This document shows positions 41,727 through 51,427 of a stretch of 64,000 bases of DNA, piece by piece. Position 1 is the first letter of the stretch, and each line of letters opens with the position of its first letter. The notes under the pieces were generated by a model, which was not told the DNA's origin, searched no databases, and saw only the letters and a list, made by a program, of their open reading frames with translations. This DNA is from Pseudomonas sp. 7SR1 (GTDB lineage Bacteria; Pseudomonadota; Gammaproteobacteria; Pseudomonadales; Pseudomonadaceae): positions 5,161,001-5,225,000 of the forward strand of contig NZ_LT707064.1 in the NCBI RefSeq assembly GCF_900156465.1. The letters run 5' to 3'. The position numbers were made by a program, and so were the translations under genes.

Positions 41727-44540
41727 ATGAAATTGAAGAACTACCTTCACCAGATCAACCCCCTCCTCTCCACTCCCAATGCCGCCCGACGCCTGCTGCG
41801 CATCTTTGGCGTGGTGCTGCTCGTGGGCATACTCAGTGGTGTCTACAGTTTTCTGCTGCTGACGTTCAATGCCGAGGTATCGCGCAGGCGCAGCCACATG
41901 AGCAGCGCCATCGCCGAGGCCCATACGTTCTTCACGACCCGTGGGGCATTGCTGGAGAGCCTGAGCCTGTCGGCCATCCGCAAGCCCGAGGGGGTGAAGC
42001 CACAGGTGTCGCCCGAGGAGATCCACCTGCTGCTGGGCAACGCACAAGGCAAGCAATGGAGCATCTGGTTGACCGAGCGGGTCAGGGACTACCTGACCAG
42101 CAGACAAGTGAACCTGCTCTATGTCAGCAGCGGCAACGATGTGCGAGTGAAGCGGCTTTACACGGCGACCCCTGCCGTGGGCGATTTTCCCTCGGCGATG
42201 CTGGACCGCTTGCAAGCGTTGAAAGGTGACAACAGGGCCTCGGTCAATGAGCTCTGGCTGACCAATCAGTCGAGCAGTCATTCGCAGCTGTACATGTTCA
42301 TTCGTCTCGATCGGCGCGACCTCGACTCCGGCTGGCTGGGCTTGGAAATGGACGGTCGCGAGGTGTCCCACGCCCTGGACGACAGGAGCGCCGGGCAATT
42401 CATGATGTTCAATCCCGACGGCATGCTGGTATTCAGCAACAGCCAGCCGGCGCAACTCAGCCAGAACCTGTTGCAGGTGCAACGGCAGAATTTCTTCGGC
42501 TTCGTCGGCGATGCCTGGCTACCCGACCACCTGGTCATGCGCAAGCAGCTCAAGTCCTCCGACTGGCAGCTGGTGTACTCCATCGACTTGCGAGACGTCC
42601 TCCTGGCGCTATGGCCCCGCCTCGTGGGTGCCCTGCTGTTCTGCCTGTTCAGCATCAGCCTGGTGTGGATACTGATTCGCCGCCTCGAACATCGCTTCAT
42701 CGCGCCGACCATCAGCCGCATCCAGGCCCTGGTGGAAAGCGAGCTGTTCAGCAGCGATGTGATCCAGACGGCCCCTGTGGCCCTGTGCGTGCTGCGCCGC
42801 GCCAATGGCCAGGTGGTCCTGGAGAACACCCTGTCGCAGCAGTGGCTGGGGCAAAGCGGCGAACGCGAGCGCCTGAGCCCTCGATGGATCTACCGGGCCT
42901 TCGACGCCATGGACCCGCAGGTCACCGACTACTTCGAGGCGGCCGACGGACGCCACCTGTACCTGAGTTGCGCCCCCACCCGCTACAAGGGCGAAGACGT
43001 GCTGCTTTGCGCGTTCAGCGATATCAGCACCCGCACGCAGATCGAAGAAGCCCTGGAGCAGGCACGACAGCTGGCCGACGCCGCCAATGAAGCCAAGACC
43101 CTGTTCCTGGCGACGATGAGCCATGAGATCCGCACCCCGTTGTACGGCGTGCTCGGGACACTGGAATTGCTGGCGCGAACCGAACTGGATGCCCAGCAGA
43201 CCGACTACCTTCGCACCATCGAGAGCTCTTCGGCGACATTGCTGCAATTGATCTGCGATGTCCTGGACGTCTCCAAGATCGAGGCAGGGCAACTGGCCCT
43301 GGAGCTCACCGAGTTCAGCGTGCTGGACCTGATTCACGAGGCGACCCAGGGCTATGCGGCCGCGGCCCATGGCAAAGGGCTGGACTTGTATGCCGTCATC
43401 GATCCGAAGGTACCTGAGCGGGTCATCGGCGACGTCTCGAGAATCCGTCAGATCCTCTACAACCTGTTGAACAATGCAGTCAAATTCACCGATGCAGGCC
43501 GAATCGTACTGCGAGTCAAGCTGGCTGGGCGGGACGGTGAGCGGGTCAGCCTGTTCTGGCAGGTTTCCGACACGGGCAAGGGAATAACCCAGGAAGACCA
43601 GTCGCGCATTTTCGAACCCTTCTACCAGACCCGCGGCCACACCAACGTGATCGCCGGTACCGGGTTGGGCCTGCCCATCTGCCAGCGTCTCACGCATCTG
43701 ATGAATGGCAGTATCCGCGTGGTCAGCGAGCCCGGGCTGGGCAGCAGTTTTTCCCTGACCCTCTCGCTCGAACAGCCCATGGCGCCCGCGCCGGCGAGCA
43801 GCGTCCCGCCTCTGCTGCCGAAAGTGGTCTTCGTGGTTTCCCCCATCCGTGAACTGGCCGAGACCATGAGTGGCTGGTTGCGTCGCTGGGGCGCACGTGC
43901 GCAACTCGATCGTCCTGCCCCGGGCGCTCCCACCCAGGGAGCAGTGCTGCTCGAGCTGCACCCGGGTTCCTTCGAACAACGCCTGGCCCCGCAATGGACC
44001 GGGTCGCTGGTGATGGCGACCGGCGACGGCTATAACGACCCCCAGCAGGCTGCCGACGGCTGGGTGGTGAACATCAATCACCTGAACGCGATCCACCAGG
44101 CCGTCAGCCGCGCCCAGGGCCTGTGCGCCATCGAACCGGCGCATGACATCTGGCCGCGGCACCTGAAAAAACTGCATCTGCATATCCTGGTGGTGGAAGA
44201 CAACGTCATCAACCAGTTGATCCTGCATGACCAATTGCAGGAACTGGGTTGCACGGCGGAACTGGCCGGAAACGGTGAAGAAGCGTTGGCGATGTGGCGC
44301 CGGGGTCGGTTCGATGTCGTGCTGAGCGACGTCAACATGCCCCGCATAAACGGCTATGAACTGGCTCGCGAGCTACGCCGCCTTGGCTGCGAAGTACCGA
44401 TCATCGGCGCTACCGCCAATGCCATGCGCGGCGAAGAAGCACTGTGCCTGGCCGCAGGCATGAACCACTGCCTGGTCAAGCCTTTCACCCTGCAGGCCCT
44501 GCATAACCAACTGGCGCCCTACGAAAGAACCCCCTCATGA
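41727..44540 (+). CDS. pvrS: PvrS-like hybrid sensor histidine kinase
   Basis: This 937-residue inner-membrane kinase has TM1 at about 25-48, a periplasmic sensor region, and TM2 near 295-320. A PAS-like region follows, then HisKA with His466 (SHEIRTPLYGVLGTLELL), HATPase (NAVKFTDAG, GTGLGLPICQR) and a C-terminal receiver with Asp868 (VLSDVNMPRINGYEL). No HPt domain is visible. It overlaps the REC-EAL gene by four bases. Gene order PvrS-PvrR-RcsC-RcsB next to fimbrial genes matches the cupD locus on P. aeruginosa PAPI-1. The RocS1-RocR-RocA1 system is the alternative. The name rests on domain order and context, not on alignment. Two RcsB-type boxes lie upstream. Confidence 0.75.
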   Translation: MKLKNYLHQINPLLSTPNAARRLLRIFGVVLLVGILSGVYSFLLLTFNAEVSRRRSHMSSAIAEAHTFFTTRGALLESLSLSAIRKPEGVKPQVSPEEIHLLLGNAQGKQWSIWLTERVRDYLTSRQVNLLYVSSGNDVRVKRLYTATPAVGDFPSAMLDRLQALKGDNRASVNELWLTNQSSSHSQLYMFIRLDRRDLDSGWLGLEMDGREVSHALDDRSAGQFMMFNPDGMLVFSNSQPAQLSQNLLQVQRQNFFGFVGDAWLPDHLVMRKQLKSSDWQLVYSIDLRDVLLALWPRLVGALLFCLFSISLVWILIRRLEHRFIAPTISRIQALVESELFSSDVIQTAPVALCVLRRANGQVVLENTLSQQWLGQSGERERLSPRWIYRAFDAMDPQVTDYFEAADGRHLYLSCAPTRYKGEDVLLCAFSDISTRTQIEEALEQARQLADAANEAKTLFLATMSHEIRTPLYGVLGTLELLARTELDAQQTDYLRTIESSSATLLQLICDVLDVSKIEAGQLALELTEFSVLDLIHEATQGYAAAAHGKGLDLYAVIDPKVPERVIGDVSRIRQILYNLLNNAVKFTDAGRIVLRVKLAGRDGERVSLFWQVSDTGKGITQEDQSRIFEPFYQTRGHTNVIAGTGLGLPICQRLTHLMNGSIRVVSEPGLGSSFSLTLSLEQPMAPAPASSVPPLLPKVVFVVSPIRELAETMSGWLRRWGARAQLDRPAPGAPTQGAVLLELHPGSFEQRLAPQWTGSLVMATGDGYNDPQQAADGWVVNINHLNAIHQAVSRAQGLCAIEPAHDIWPRHLKKLHLHILVVEDNVINQLILHDQLQELGCTAELAGNGEEALAMWRRGRFDVVLSDVNMPRINGYELARELRRLGCEVPIIGATANAMRGEEALCLAAGMNHCLVKPFTLQALHNQLAPYERTPS

Positions 44541-45724
44541 AACCCATCAGCGTACTGGTCGTCGAAGACCACCCATTCCAGCAGGTGTATCTGCAGAACC
44601 TCTTCAGCGAGCTGGGGGATTTCGACCTGCAATTCGCCCAGGAAGGCAGCGCGGCGCTGGATTGCCTGAAAAAGCGTGATTTCGATCTGGTCCTGACCGA
44701 TCTGTTGATGCCCGGCATGGACGGCATCCAGTTCATCCAGGGACTGGCCGCCTCCGGCGCCCGGCCCGCGCTGGCGATCATGAGTGTGGCGTCCAGACGA
44801 ATGCTCACGAGCGCAAGCCTGGCCGCCCGTAACCTGGGCGTCAAAGTCATAGGGCTGATATCCAAGCCGGTCAAGCTCGCCGCACTGCGCAATCTCACCG
44901 ATCAACTGGGCGGCCTGCGCCAGGCTGACCTGCCCCTTCCCGGCCCGCAGATCGACCACCTGGCCATCAGCAATGCACTGGAGAGCGGCGAGTTGCGCGC
45001 CTGGTTCCAACCCAAGAAGTCCCTGGCCAACGGGCGGATCGTGGCCGCCGAAGCGTTGGTGCGCTGGGTTCATCCCGAGCATGGGCTTCTGCTGCCCGGG
45101 GTTTTCCTGCCGGCACTCAAGGCGTTCGACCTGGAAGAATGCCTGCTCTGGCACATCCTGGAGCAAGCGATCGTCGCTCAGAACCAATGGTGCAGCCAGG
45201 GCTATGCCATCCCGGTGTCGATCAACCTGCCCACGCATCTGCTCAACAGCCCGGACCTGGCGGACCGGATCCTCGCGTTCGTCCTCGAGCACCAGGGTGT
45301 TCCGGCGATGATCTGCTTCGAGTTGATGGAGTGCTCCATGCCCGAAGACATCAGCAACTTCTACGCCGGTGCATGCCGGTTGCGCATGAAGGGGTTTGGC
45401 CTTTCCCAGGACGACTTCGGCCAGGGCTACAGCTCGTATATGAACCTGGTCTCGACACCGTTCACCGAGTTGAAGATCGATCGGGCGCTGGTGCACGGCT
45501 GTACCACCAATGAAGAACTGACCCAGGCCCTGACCAGCATCGTCGCGCTCGGCCGCCAGCTGGGCCTGACGGTCGTGGCCGAAGGGGTTGAAACGGCGCA
45601 GGAGCTGGCGCTATTGCGTAGAATCAACTGCACCCAGGTGCAGGGTTTCCTGATCTCCCATGCCGTGTCGTCCAGCGAGTTCCAGCAATTGCTGACTCAG
45701 GATGGGCCGGCCTTGGTCGACTGA
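44537..45724 (+). CDS. pvrR: PvrR-like REC-EAL c-di-GMP phosphodiesterase
   Basis: The 395-residue protein has a receiver domain (Asp55, VLTDLLMPGMDG) and an EAL domain. The EAL motif is at 172-174 (AEALVRW). Other active-site segments are present: SINLPTHLL (Asn), FELMECSM (Glu), DDFGQGYSS (two Asp), LKIDRAL (Lys) and VVAEGVET (Glu). The enzyme should therefore be active and lower c-di-GMP when phosphorylated. In P. aeruginosa PvrR and RocR counteract fimbrial expression. It overlaps the upstream kinase gene as ATGA, so it is coupled to its probable kinase. Confidence 0.82.
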   Translation: MKPISVLVVEDHPFQQVYLQNLFSELGDFDLQFAQEGSAALDCLKKRDFDLVLTDLLMPGMDGIQFIQGLAASGARPALAIMSVASRRMLTSASLAARNLGVKVIGLISKPVKLAALRNLTDQLGGLRQADLPLPGPQIDHLAISNALESGELRAWFQPKKSLANGRIVAAEALVRWVHPEHGLLLPGVFLPALKAFDLEECLLWHILEQAIVAQNQWCSQGYAIPVSINLPTHLLNSPDLADRILAFVLEHQGVPAMICFELMECSMPEDISNFYAGACRLRMKGFGLSQDDFGQGYSSYMNLVSTPFTELKIDRALVHGCTTNEELTQALTSIVALGRQLGLTVVAEGVETAQELALLRRINCTQVQGFLISHAVSSSEFQQLLTQDGPALVD

Positions 45725-45802
45725 CGACTGGAAATCCATTTTCATTTTGTCCAAGGTCGCGCGGTGCGCAACGTTTCCAAGCGTCCTTCAAAGGTTGGCC
45801 CA

Positions 45803-48800
45803 ATGACCCATTCCGATGATCTTCTACAGAAACTGACCAGCAGCTCCTTGAAGATGAACAAAGGGCTGATCGTGCTGGGCGGTCTGGCGTCGCTATTGAT
45901 CGGTCTCAGTGCCTGGGGCTTGAACCGAATGATCGAGGAGCAGCGCGACACCGTTCGGTTTCACTTCGCCAGGCTGATGGAAAACATCGGCGAACAGGAC
46001 GCCTTCCTCGATGCGATTGCCCGGCAAAGCGCCAAAGGCCTGCCGCTGGATACCGGGCAGTTCCGGATGTTTGTCGAAGAGCCGTTGCCGGATGAAGGCG
46101 ATGGCATCTACAAAGGCCAGGAACTGTCTTTCTCCCTGCCCTTCAGCGTGAAGATCAACCCGGCCACCATCGAGCCGGAGGAACGCCACCGGGTCTTCGG
46201 CCTGGGTGCCCATTTGGCCAGCTACTACAGCGCCTTCTGGTCGGCGTCGTATTACCAGTCGCCGCAGGTGTTCCTGTTCAACATGCCGGACAACTTCGAT
46301 ATCGCCGTGCCCGCTGCCGGCCGCCTGCGCGGCGTCGGCCAGATCCAGGGCGGCACCTACCAGCAGGTCATGAACCAGATATTGCAACGGCTGCATGAGG
46401 ACAACCCTCGGCCTGCGGACAGTCGCGTGCACTGGGTGCGCTACAGCGCCGAAACGGACAACAGCGCCCCGCCGACCGTCCTGGCCTACATCAACATCGA
46501 CATGCCGGCCACCCAGCTGGGTATCCGGGGTGCCAGCCCCTGGGTGGTGGTGGCTTCGCTGCTGAACCTGAACCAGCTCAACGAGATCGAGCGCATCATG
46601 GAGTGGTCGATCTACGATCGCTTCAGCCTGGTAGCCCCCAACGGTGCCCTGCTGGTAGGCGCCGAAAAGCCTGGGCAAGACCTCAAGGACGGGCTCAACT
46701 TTCGTCTCGATGGCCTGGTGTTCAAGATTTCCAGCGACGGGCAACAGCCCTGGACAGCCGTCTATGTGGTCGGCTTCAAGAGCTTCATCGACTATGCCTG
46801 GTGGCCCTTGCTGGGCATGTTGACGCTGATGCTCGCGAGCATCGGCGGTGGCTGGGCTTTCAACCGGTGGTACAAGACTCGCGTGGTCTTGCCCGCCCAT
46901 GAGGCCCACCAGAGCATCGCCGAAAGCGAGGCCTTCAGTCGCGCGATCATCGACAGCGCTCCCACCGGCCTGTGCGTGATACGTCGCAGCGATCACAAGA
47001 TCCTCCTGCAGAACCAGCGTCTTCAACAGTGGCAGCCAAGTGACAAACTGATCGCCGCACTCGAGCAGAGGCAACTGCTCACCCGTGCAGGCCAGACGGA
47101 GCTGCAGATCGACGGTCGCCATCTGCAGGTGGGTTTCGTCGGGGCTCGCTATCACGGGCAGGAGGTCTGGATCTGCGCATTCAACGACGTGACCCGCCAC
47201 ATCGAGGATGCCGCGGCGCTGGAACAGGCACTGCACGCCGCCGATTCCGCCAATGCGGCAAAAACCCGTTTCCTGGCGACCATGAGCCATGAGATTCGCA
47301 CGCCTTTATACGGCGTACTGGGCACGCTGGAACTCCTGGGCCTGACTGACCTGGCCCCCCGCCAGCAGGAATACCTGCGCACGATCCAGCGCTCGTCGGC
47401 CACCTTGTTCCAACTGATCAGCGACGTACTGGATGTATCGAAGATCGAAGCCGGGCAGATGACCATCGAGGCCCAGGACTTCTGCCCGCTGGAACTGACC
47501 GAAGAGACCCTGCGGGCCTACAGCGCTTTCGCCCAGGCCAAGGGCTTGCAGCTTTACGCCTGTATCGACCCCGCCGTTCCCGACCAGGTGCGGGGCGATC
47601 CGCTGCGGATCCGCCAGATCCTCAACAACCTGGTGAGCAACGCGATCAAGTTCACCGACAACGGACGCGTCGTACTGAGGTTGCGAGTCCTGGACAAGAA
47701 TGCCGACGTCGCCAGCCTGCTGTGGCAGGTCAGCGACTCCGGCATCGGCATCTCCCAAGCGCAACAGGCCCAGCTGTTCGACCCTTTCTACCAGGTTCGC
47801 GATGCGTCCAGCGAAGCGGGCGCCGGCCTGGGCCTGGCGATCTGCCGATGGTTATGCGAACTGATGGCCGGCGAGCTGAAAGTGGTGAGCGAACCCGGGC
47901 TCGGCAGCAGTTTTTCATTGCAACTCAAGCTTGCCTGCGGCCAAGGCCATCTGGGCGACTGCCCGCAATTCGATCCGCACACCCCGCCCGTCTATGTACA
48001 GGCACCCACGCCTGAACTGGCGCAGCATGTCTGCAACTGGCTCGAACGACTAGGCCAGGAAACCCGTATCGTCAACCCGGAACAGCCGCCGTGCGCATCA
48101 TCGCTGTTGCTCGATGTACTGCCCTCGTCCCAGGAGTCCTCCTGGACTGGCCCGCGGATAATCGCCAGGGCCGCCGGTCCCAACCCGCCGGAGTACACCC
48201 GCGCCGGTTGGACCGTGGATGCGTACGACATCCGGGCGATGGCATGGGCAATACGTTTCGCCCAGCAGGGCACCGACTCACGGACATTCCCATCGACCAT
48301 GGAGCCGCCACGACACCTGGACCTGAACATCCTGGTGGCCGAGGACAACCCGATCAACCGGGCGATCATCAAGGAGCAACTGCAGGCGCTGGGCTGCTCG
48401 GTAGTCGCCACGGCGAATGGCGAGCAGGCCCTGCATCAATGGTTGCCCGGCTCATTCGACCTGGTGCTGACCGATGTGAACATGCCGGTAATGAACGGCT
48501 ATGAACTGGCCCAGGCACTGCGCAGGAACGAGCCGGACCTGCCGATCATCGGCGTGACCGCCAATGCCCTGCGCGACGAGGGAGAGCGCTGCGCTGCGGT
48601 CGGCATGAATGCCTGGCTGGTAAAGCCGCTCAACCTGCACATGCTGCGAACACAGCTGTTGAAACACTGCAAGCTCGCCGAGCCGCTCCCCTTCAGCCCG
48701 GCACCGCCTGCGGCCGACACGGTGCACAATGCCGACCGGCCACAGCTGTCGCCGAAAATGCGGGACCTGTTCCTCAGCACGATGCAGCAGGATATCGACA

Positions 48801-49018
48801 CGCTCAATGCCACGCTCCAAGGCAACGACACCGCCGCGGTAGCCCGGCAACTGCACAGCATGGCCGGGGCATTGGGCGCCGTGCAGGCGGCCGACCTGGC
48901 GCAAACCTGCATCGACCTGGAGAACCGGTTGGAGGGCCGGCACATGACACCTGACCTGGCCAGCGACATCGAGGCTATGCTTGGGCGATTGAGAGCGATG
49001 CTCGACGCACTGGCATGA
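45803..49018 (+). CDS. rcsC: RcsC-like tripartite hybrid sensor kinase with HPt
   Basis: The product has 1071 residues from ATG 45803 (AAAGG about nine bases upstream; an earlier GTG at 45764 is less likely). It is anchored by TM1 near residues 20-40 and TM2 near 335-355, with a large periplasmic region between. HisKA has His496 (SHEIRTPLYGVLGTLELLGL), followed by HATPase, a receiver with Asp891 (LTDVNMPVMNGYELA) and a C-terminal HPt with His1018 (QLHSMAGALGAVQ). It can run a complete internal His-Asp-His relay. The next gene, the RcsB-like regulator 36 bases downstream, is the likely final acceptor. It is a paralogue of the PvrS-like kinase. Confidence 0.82.
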   Translation: MTHSDDLLQKLTSSSLKMNKGLIVLGGLASLLIGLSAWGLNRMIEEQRDTVRFHFARLMENIGEQDAFLDAIARQSAKGLPLDTGQFRMFVEEPLPDEGDGIYKGQELSFSLPFSVKINPATIEPEERHRVFGLGAHLASYYSAFWSASYYQSPQVFLFNMPDNFDIAVPAAGRLRGVGQIQGGTYQQVMNQILQRLHEDNPRPADSRVHWVRYSAETDNSAPPTVLAYINIDMPATQLGIRGASPWVVVASLLNLNQLNEIERIMEWSIYDRFSLVAPNGALLVGAEKPGQDLKDGLNFRLDGLVFKISSDGQQPWTAVYVVGFKSFIDYAWWPLLGMLTLMLASIGGGWAFNRWYKTRVVLPAHEAHQSIAESEAFSRAIIDSAPTGLCVIRRSDHKILLQNQRLQQWQPSDKLIAALEQRQLLTRAGQTELQIDGRHLQVGFVGARYHGQEVWICAFNDVTRHIEDAAALEQALHAADSANAAKTRFLATMSHEIRTPLYGVLGTLELLGLTDLAPRQQEYLRTIQRSSATLFQLISDVLDVSKIEAGQMTIEAQDFCPLELTEETLRAYSAFAQAKGLQLYACIDPAVPDQVRGDPLRIRQILNNLVSNAIKFTDNGRVVLRLRVLDKNADVASLLWQVSDSGIGISQAQQAQLFDPFYQVRDASSEAGAGLGLAICRWLCELMAGELKVVSEPGLGSSFSLQLKLACGQGHLGDCPQFDPHTPPVYVQAPTPELAQHVCNWLERLGQETRIVNPEQPPCASSLLLDVLPSSQESSWTGPRIIARAAGPNPPEYTRAGWTVDAYDIRAMAWAIRFAQQGTDSRTFPSTMEPPRHLDLNILVAEDNPINRAIIKEQLQALGCSVVATANGEQALHQWLPGSFDLVLTDVNMPVMNGYELAQALRRNEPDLPIIGVTANALRDEGERCAAVGMNAWLVKPLNLHMLRTQLLKHCKLAEPLPFSPAPPAADTVHNADRPQLSPKMRDLFLSTMQQDIDTLNATLQGNDTAAVARQLHSMAGALGAVQAADLAQTCIDLENRLEGRHMTPDLASDIEAMLGRLRAMLDALA

Positions 49019-49053
49019 CGGTATGACTCAATAACGTATTAGGGATAGCCAAC

Positions 49054-49701
49054 ATGGCCACACTCAACGTCGTGATCGCGGATGATCACCCCATCGTATT
49101 GCTGGGCGTGCGTGAGCTGATAGAACGCGACGACCGCTTCCGGATCGTCGGTGAGGCGGTCTGTTCGAATGGACTGATAGAGCTTCTCAAACACCAGCCG
49201 GTCGACCTGGTGATCACGGACTTCAACATGCCGGCCGACTCACCCTACGGTGACGGACTCAAACTGGTGGAGTACCTGCGACGGCACTTCCCGGAGGTGA
49301 AAATCCTCCTGCTGACGATGATCTCCAACCCGCTGATCCTGACACGGCTCCATGAACTGGGCGTGGTCGGTGTCATCCAGAAGAACCAGTTACAGGACGA
49401 CATCCAGCTTGCGCTCACGGCCATCGCCCAGGGACGCCCTTTCAAGAGTGCAAGGCCCCTGGCCCATAGCGTGAGGGAGCAGAACGTCGCGCTGGATGAA
49501 CGGCTGTCGAGGCTATCGCCCAAGGAGTTCGAGATTCTGCGCCTGTTCGTCTCGGGGCTGAGCGTCACTGCCATCGCAAAAAGCCAGTCCAGGAGCGCGA
49601 AGACCGTCAGCACCCAGAAAATCGCCGCCATGCGTAAACTTGAAGTTTCCAGCGACCAGGATCTGCTGACGTATTGCCTGGAGAACAATATCTTCAGTTG
49701 A
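49054..49701 (+). CDS. rcsB: RcsB-like response regulator
   Basis: This 215-residue regulator has a receiver domain with Asp56 (LVITDFNMPADSPYGDG). It matches RcsB in having an insertion after the phosphorylation site and Asp at the same number as E. coli RcsB. A LuxR-type HTH follows (LSPKEFEILRLFVSGLSVTA, then AKTVSTQKIAAMRKL), very close to the RcsB recognition helix. It is the last gene of the relay operon and lies 240 bases before the fimbrial subunit gene. Four RcsB-type boxes in the gaps around this locus support it as the direct activator of the fimbrial genes and regulator of its own operon. Confidence 0.85.
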   Translation: MATLNVVIADDHPIVLLGVRELIERDDRFRIVGEAVCSNGLIELLKHQPVDLVITDFNMPADSPYGDGLKLVEYLRRHFPEVKILLLTMISNPLILTRLHELGVVGVIQKNQLQDDIQLALTAIAQGRPFKSARPLAHSVREQNVALDERLSRLSPKEFEILRLFVSGLSVTAIAKSQSRSAKTVSTQKIAAMRKLEVSSDQDLLTYCLENNIFS

Positions 49702-49850
49702 ACAACTCTCTTCGCGCCTACTTGTCATTTCTATAACTTTCAACTTTCGCGCGCCCTCCTCCAACATTCATACATTGACGGTCTGTGCATGAGGCGCAGG
49801 CCCGTTCATCGCTCTAAACGCTCCGCCCATAATTAGCCCATTGACATCAA

Positions 49851-49864
49851 TCAGAATTGTCTGA
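49851..49864. promoter_or_regulatory. RcsB-type box 3 before the major fimbrial subunit
   Basis: TCAGA-ATTG-TCTGA is a perfect palindrome, extended to 6-base arms by flanking A/T (49850-49865). It lies 77 bases before the fimbrial subunit start, a good activator position, and matches the other RcsB-type boxes at the core. Confidence 0.65.
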
Positions 49865-49940
49865 TGGCCCGTACCCCGGCAAAAAACTAAATTGGCCCGG
49901 CGTTTAGAACGCAACTTATCTCCGACATATGGATATTTAA

Positions 49941-50531
49941 ATGAAGAACATATCGCTGACACTGCTGACACTTTCAATGCTCGCCGCCGCGGGTCAATCG
50001 TTTGCAGCTGATCCGGTAACGCCCACCCTGGCCGGCAGTGGCACTATCAATTTCAGCGGCATCATCAACAACGACGCCTGCTCCATCGAAAGTGCCGGCC
50101 TGAATAAAACCATCTCGGTGCCCATGGGTGAAGTGTCCATCAAGGACATGGGCACAGCTGCAGCACCCATCGGCAGCGGCAAGCTGAGCGCGGAAAACTT
50201 CGACATGAAGATCAACTGCAACGCCGGCACCAAGGTTGCGATGATTTTCGAACCGACCAAAGGCGCGGGCTCGGGCATCGTGACCGGCACCAAGGTCCTC
50301 AAGCTGACTGACGGTGTAGGCGCAGCCAAGAACATCGGTATCGCCCTGCTGAACGCCAATGGCGACCAGATCGACCTGAGCTCCCCAACTGCCGCCAGAA
50401 TCGAAAACACCCTGCAGGACGGCAGCGCGACCCTGAAGTTCTCCGCTGCCTACGTCACCACTGCCGATCCGAAGACCGCCGTGGCCGGTCGCGGCGACGC
50501 CACCCTGCCGTTCACCCTGCAATACGAGTAA
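49941..50531 (+). CDS. Type 1-like fimbrial major subunit
   Basis: The 196-residue protein has a signal peptide (LTLSMLAAAGQSFAA) and the fimbrin fold pattern. GSGTINFSGIINNDACSIES begins the mature part and supplies the donor strand and first Cys. The second Cys is near 93 (MKINCNAGTKVAM). The C-terminus is the beta-zipper ADTLPFTLQYE-like end (ATLPFTLQYE). Such subunits are exported unfolded, held by the periplasmic chaperone, and assembled through the usher. It is the first and likely most expressed gene of the fimbrial operon, and a terminator follows it. Confidence 0.9.
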   Translation: MKNISLTLLTLSMLAAAGQSFAADPVTPTLAGSGTINFSGIINNDACSIESAGLNKTISVPMGEVSIKDMGTAAAPIGSGKLSAENFDMKINCNAGTKVAMIFEPTKGAGSGIVTGTKVLKLTDGVGAAKNIGIALLNANGDQIDLSSPTAARIENTLQDGSATLKFSAAYVTTADPKTAVAGRGDATLPFTLQYE

Positions 50532-50554
50532 GGGCCGGACGGGGCTGATACTGC

Positions 50555-50580
50555 GCGGGACTTCAGGGTCCCGCCTTTTC
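50555..50580 (+). terminator. Attenuating terminator between subunit and chaperone genes
   Basis: GCGGGAC (50555-50561) pairs with GTCCCGC (50568-50574) with loop TTCAGG, followed by CTTTTC. It probably stops most transcripts after the major subunit, so that it exceeds the chaperone and usher, as in other fimbrial operons. Confidence 0.8.
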
Positions 50581-50600
50581 TCAATTTCAGGCATCCAGTC

Positions 50601-51338
50601 ATGTTCAACCGACACTTCCTATCGTTGTGCGTGGGTTTGCACTGCGCACTGCTCGCAGCACAGGCAAGCGCCGGCATCTCGCTGAGCGCGACCCGCCTGG
50701 TGTTCGACGCCGAGCACAAAGAGGTCAGCATCAAGGTACGTAACAATGGTGACGACCTGCTGATTCAATCCTGGATCGACGGCGAGACCGAGAAAGCGCC
50801 AGTCCCTTTTGCCGTGACACCGCCGCTGGCAAGGATCATGGCCAAGGAACAGCAACTGCTGCGGATTATCTATGAGGGCACCGGCATGCCAACCGATAAG
50901 GAATCGGTGGTATGGCTCAATGTCCAGGAAATCCCCCAGGCCGCCAAGACGCCGAACACGTTGCAACTGGCGGTACGCCAGCGCATCAAGGTGTTCTTCC
51001 GCCCTGTCGGCCTTGCGTCAGAAGCGTATCTGGCGCCTGAACAACTGTCGTGGCGACTGGGCGAGCAGCAAGGTCATGCGACATTGACGATAAGCAACCC
51101 GAGTCTCTATCACGTTTCATTGTCGGAAGTGGCCGTTCGTTCAGGCTCCAGCACTGAACACCCGGTGGACTCCATGATGATTGCGCCCGGCGAGACCAAA
51201 ACGCTCCCTCTTAAACAGGCCACACATTCGAACTATTCGAGCGTCAACTTTTCAAGCATCAACGATTACGGTGCGCAAGTTCGCTATGCAGCGACTTTCA
51301 CCGGTGCATCGGCCGTCAATGGAAAAGCAGTGCAATAA
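50601..51338 (+). CDS. Periplasmic fimbrial chaperone (PapD-like)
   Basis: This 245-residue protein has a signal peptide and the two Ig-like domains of PapD/FimC chaperones. Near the start of the mature part is ISLSATRLVFDAEHKEVSIK, and the typical EQQLLRIIYEGTGMPTDKES is near 80-100. VWLNVQEIP and NTLQLAVRQRIKVFFRP follow. The C-terminal domain ends near ATFTGA. The chaperone gives a missing beta strand to fimbrial subunits in the periplasm. It lies between the subunit gene and the usher gene and is transcribed with them. Confidence 0.92.
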   Translation: MFNRHFLSLCVGLHCALLAAQASAGISLSATRLVFDAEHKEVSIKVRNNGDDLLIQSWIDGETEKAPVPFAVTPPLARIMAKEQQLLRIIYEGTGMPTDKESVVWLNVQEIPQAAKTPNTLQLAVRQRIKVFFRPVGLASEAYLAPEQLSWRLGEQQGHATLTISNPSLYHVSLSEVAVRSGSSTEHPVDSMMIAPGETKTLPLKQATHSNYSSVNFSSINDYGAQVRYAATFTGASAVNGKAVQ

Positions 51339-51427
51339 CGATCGCCGCACTCACAGCAGTTCCCGACGCTCTCCGATTTCAATAACGAACCTTAACTTCT
51401 GTCGTCCGTAGCGATATAGGGCTGGGC

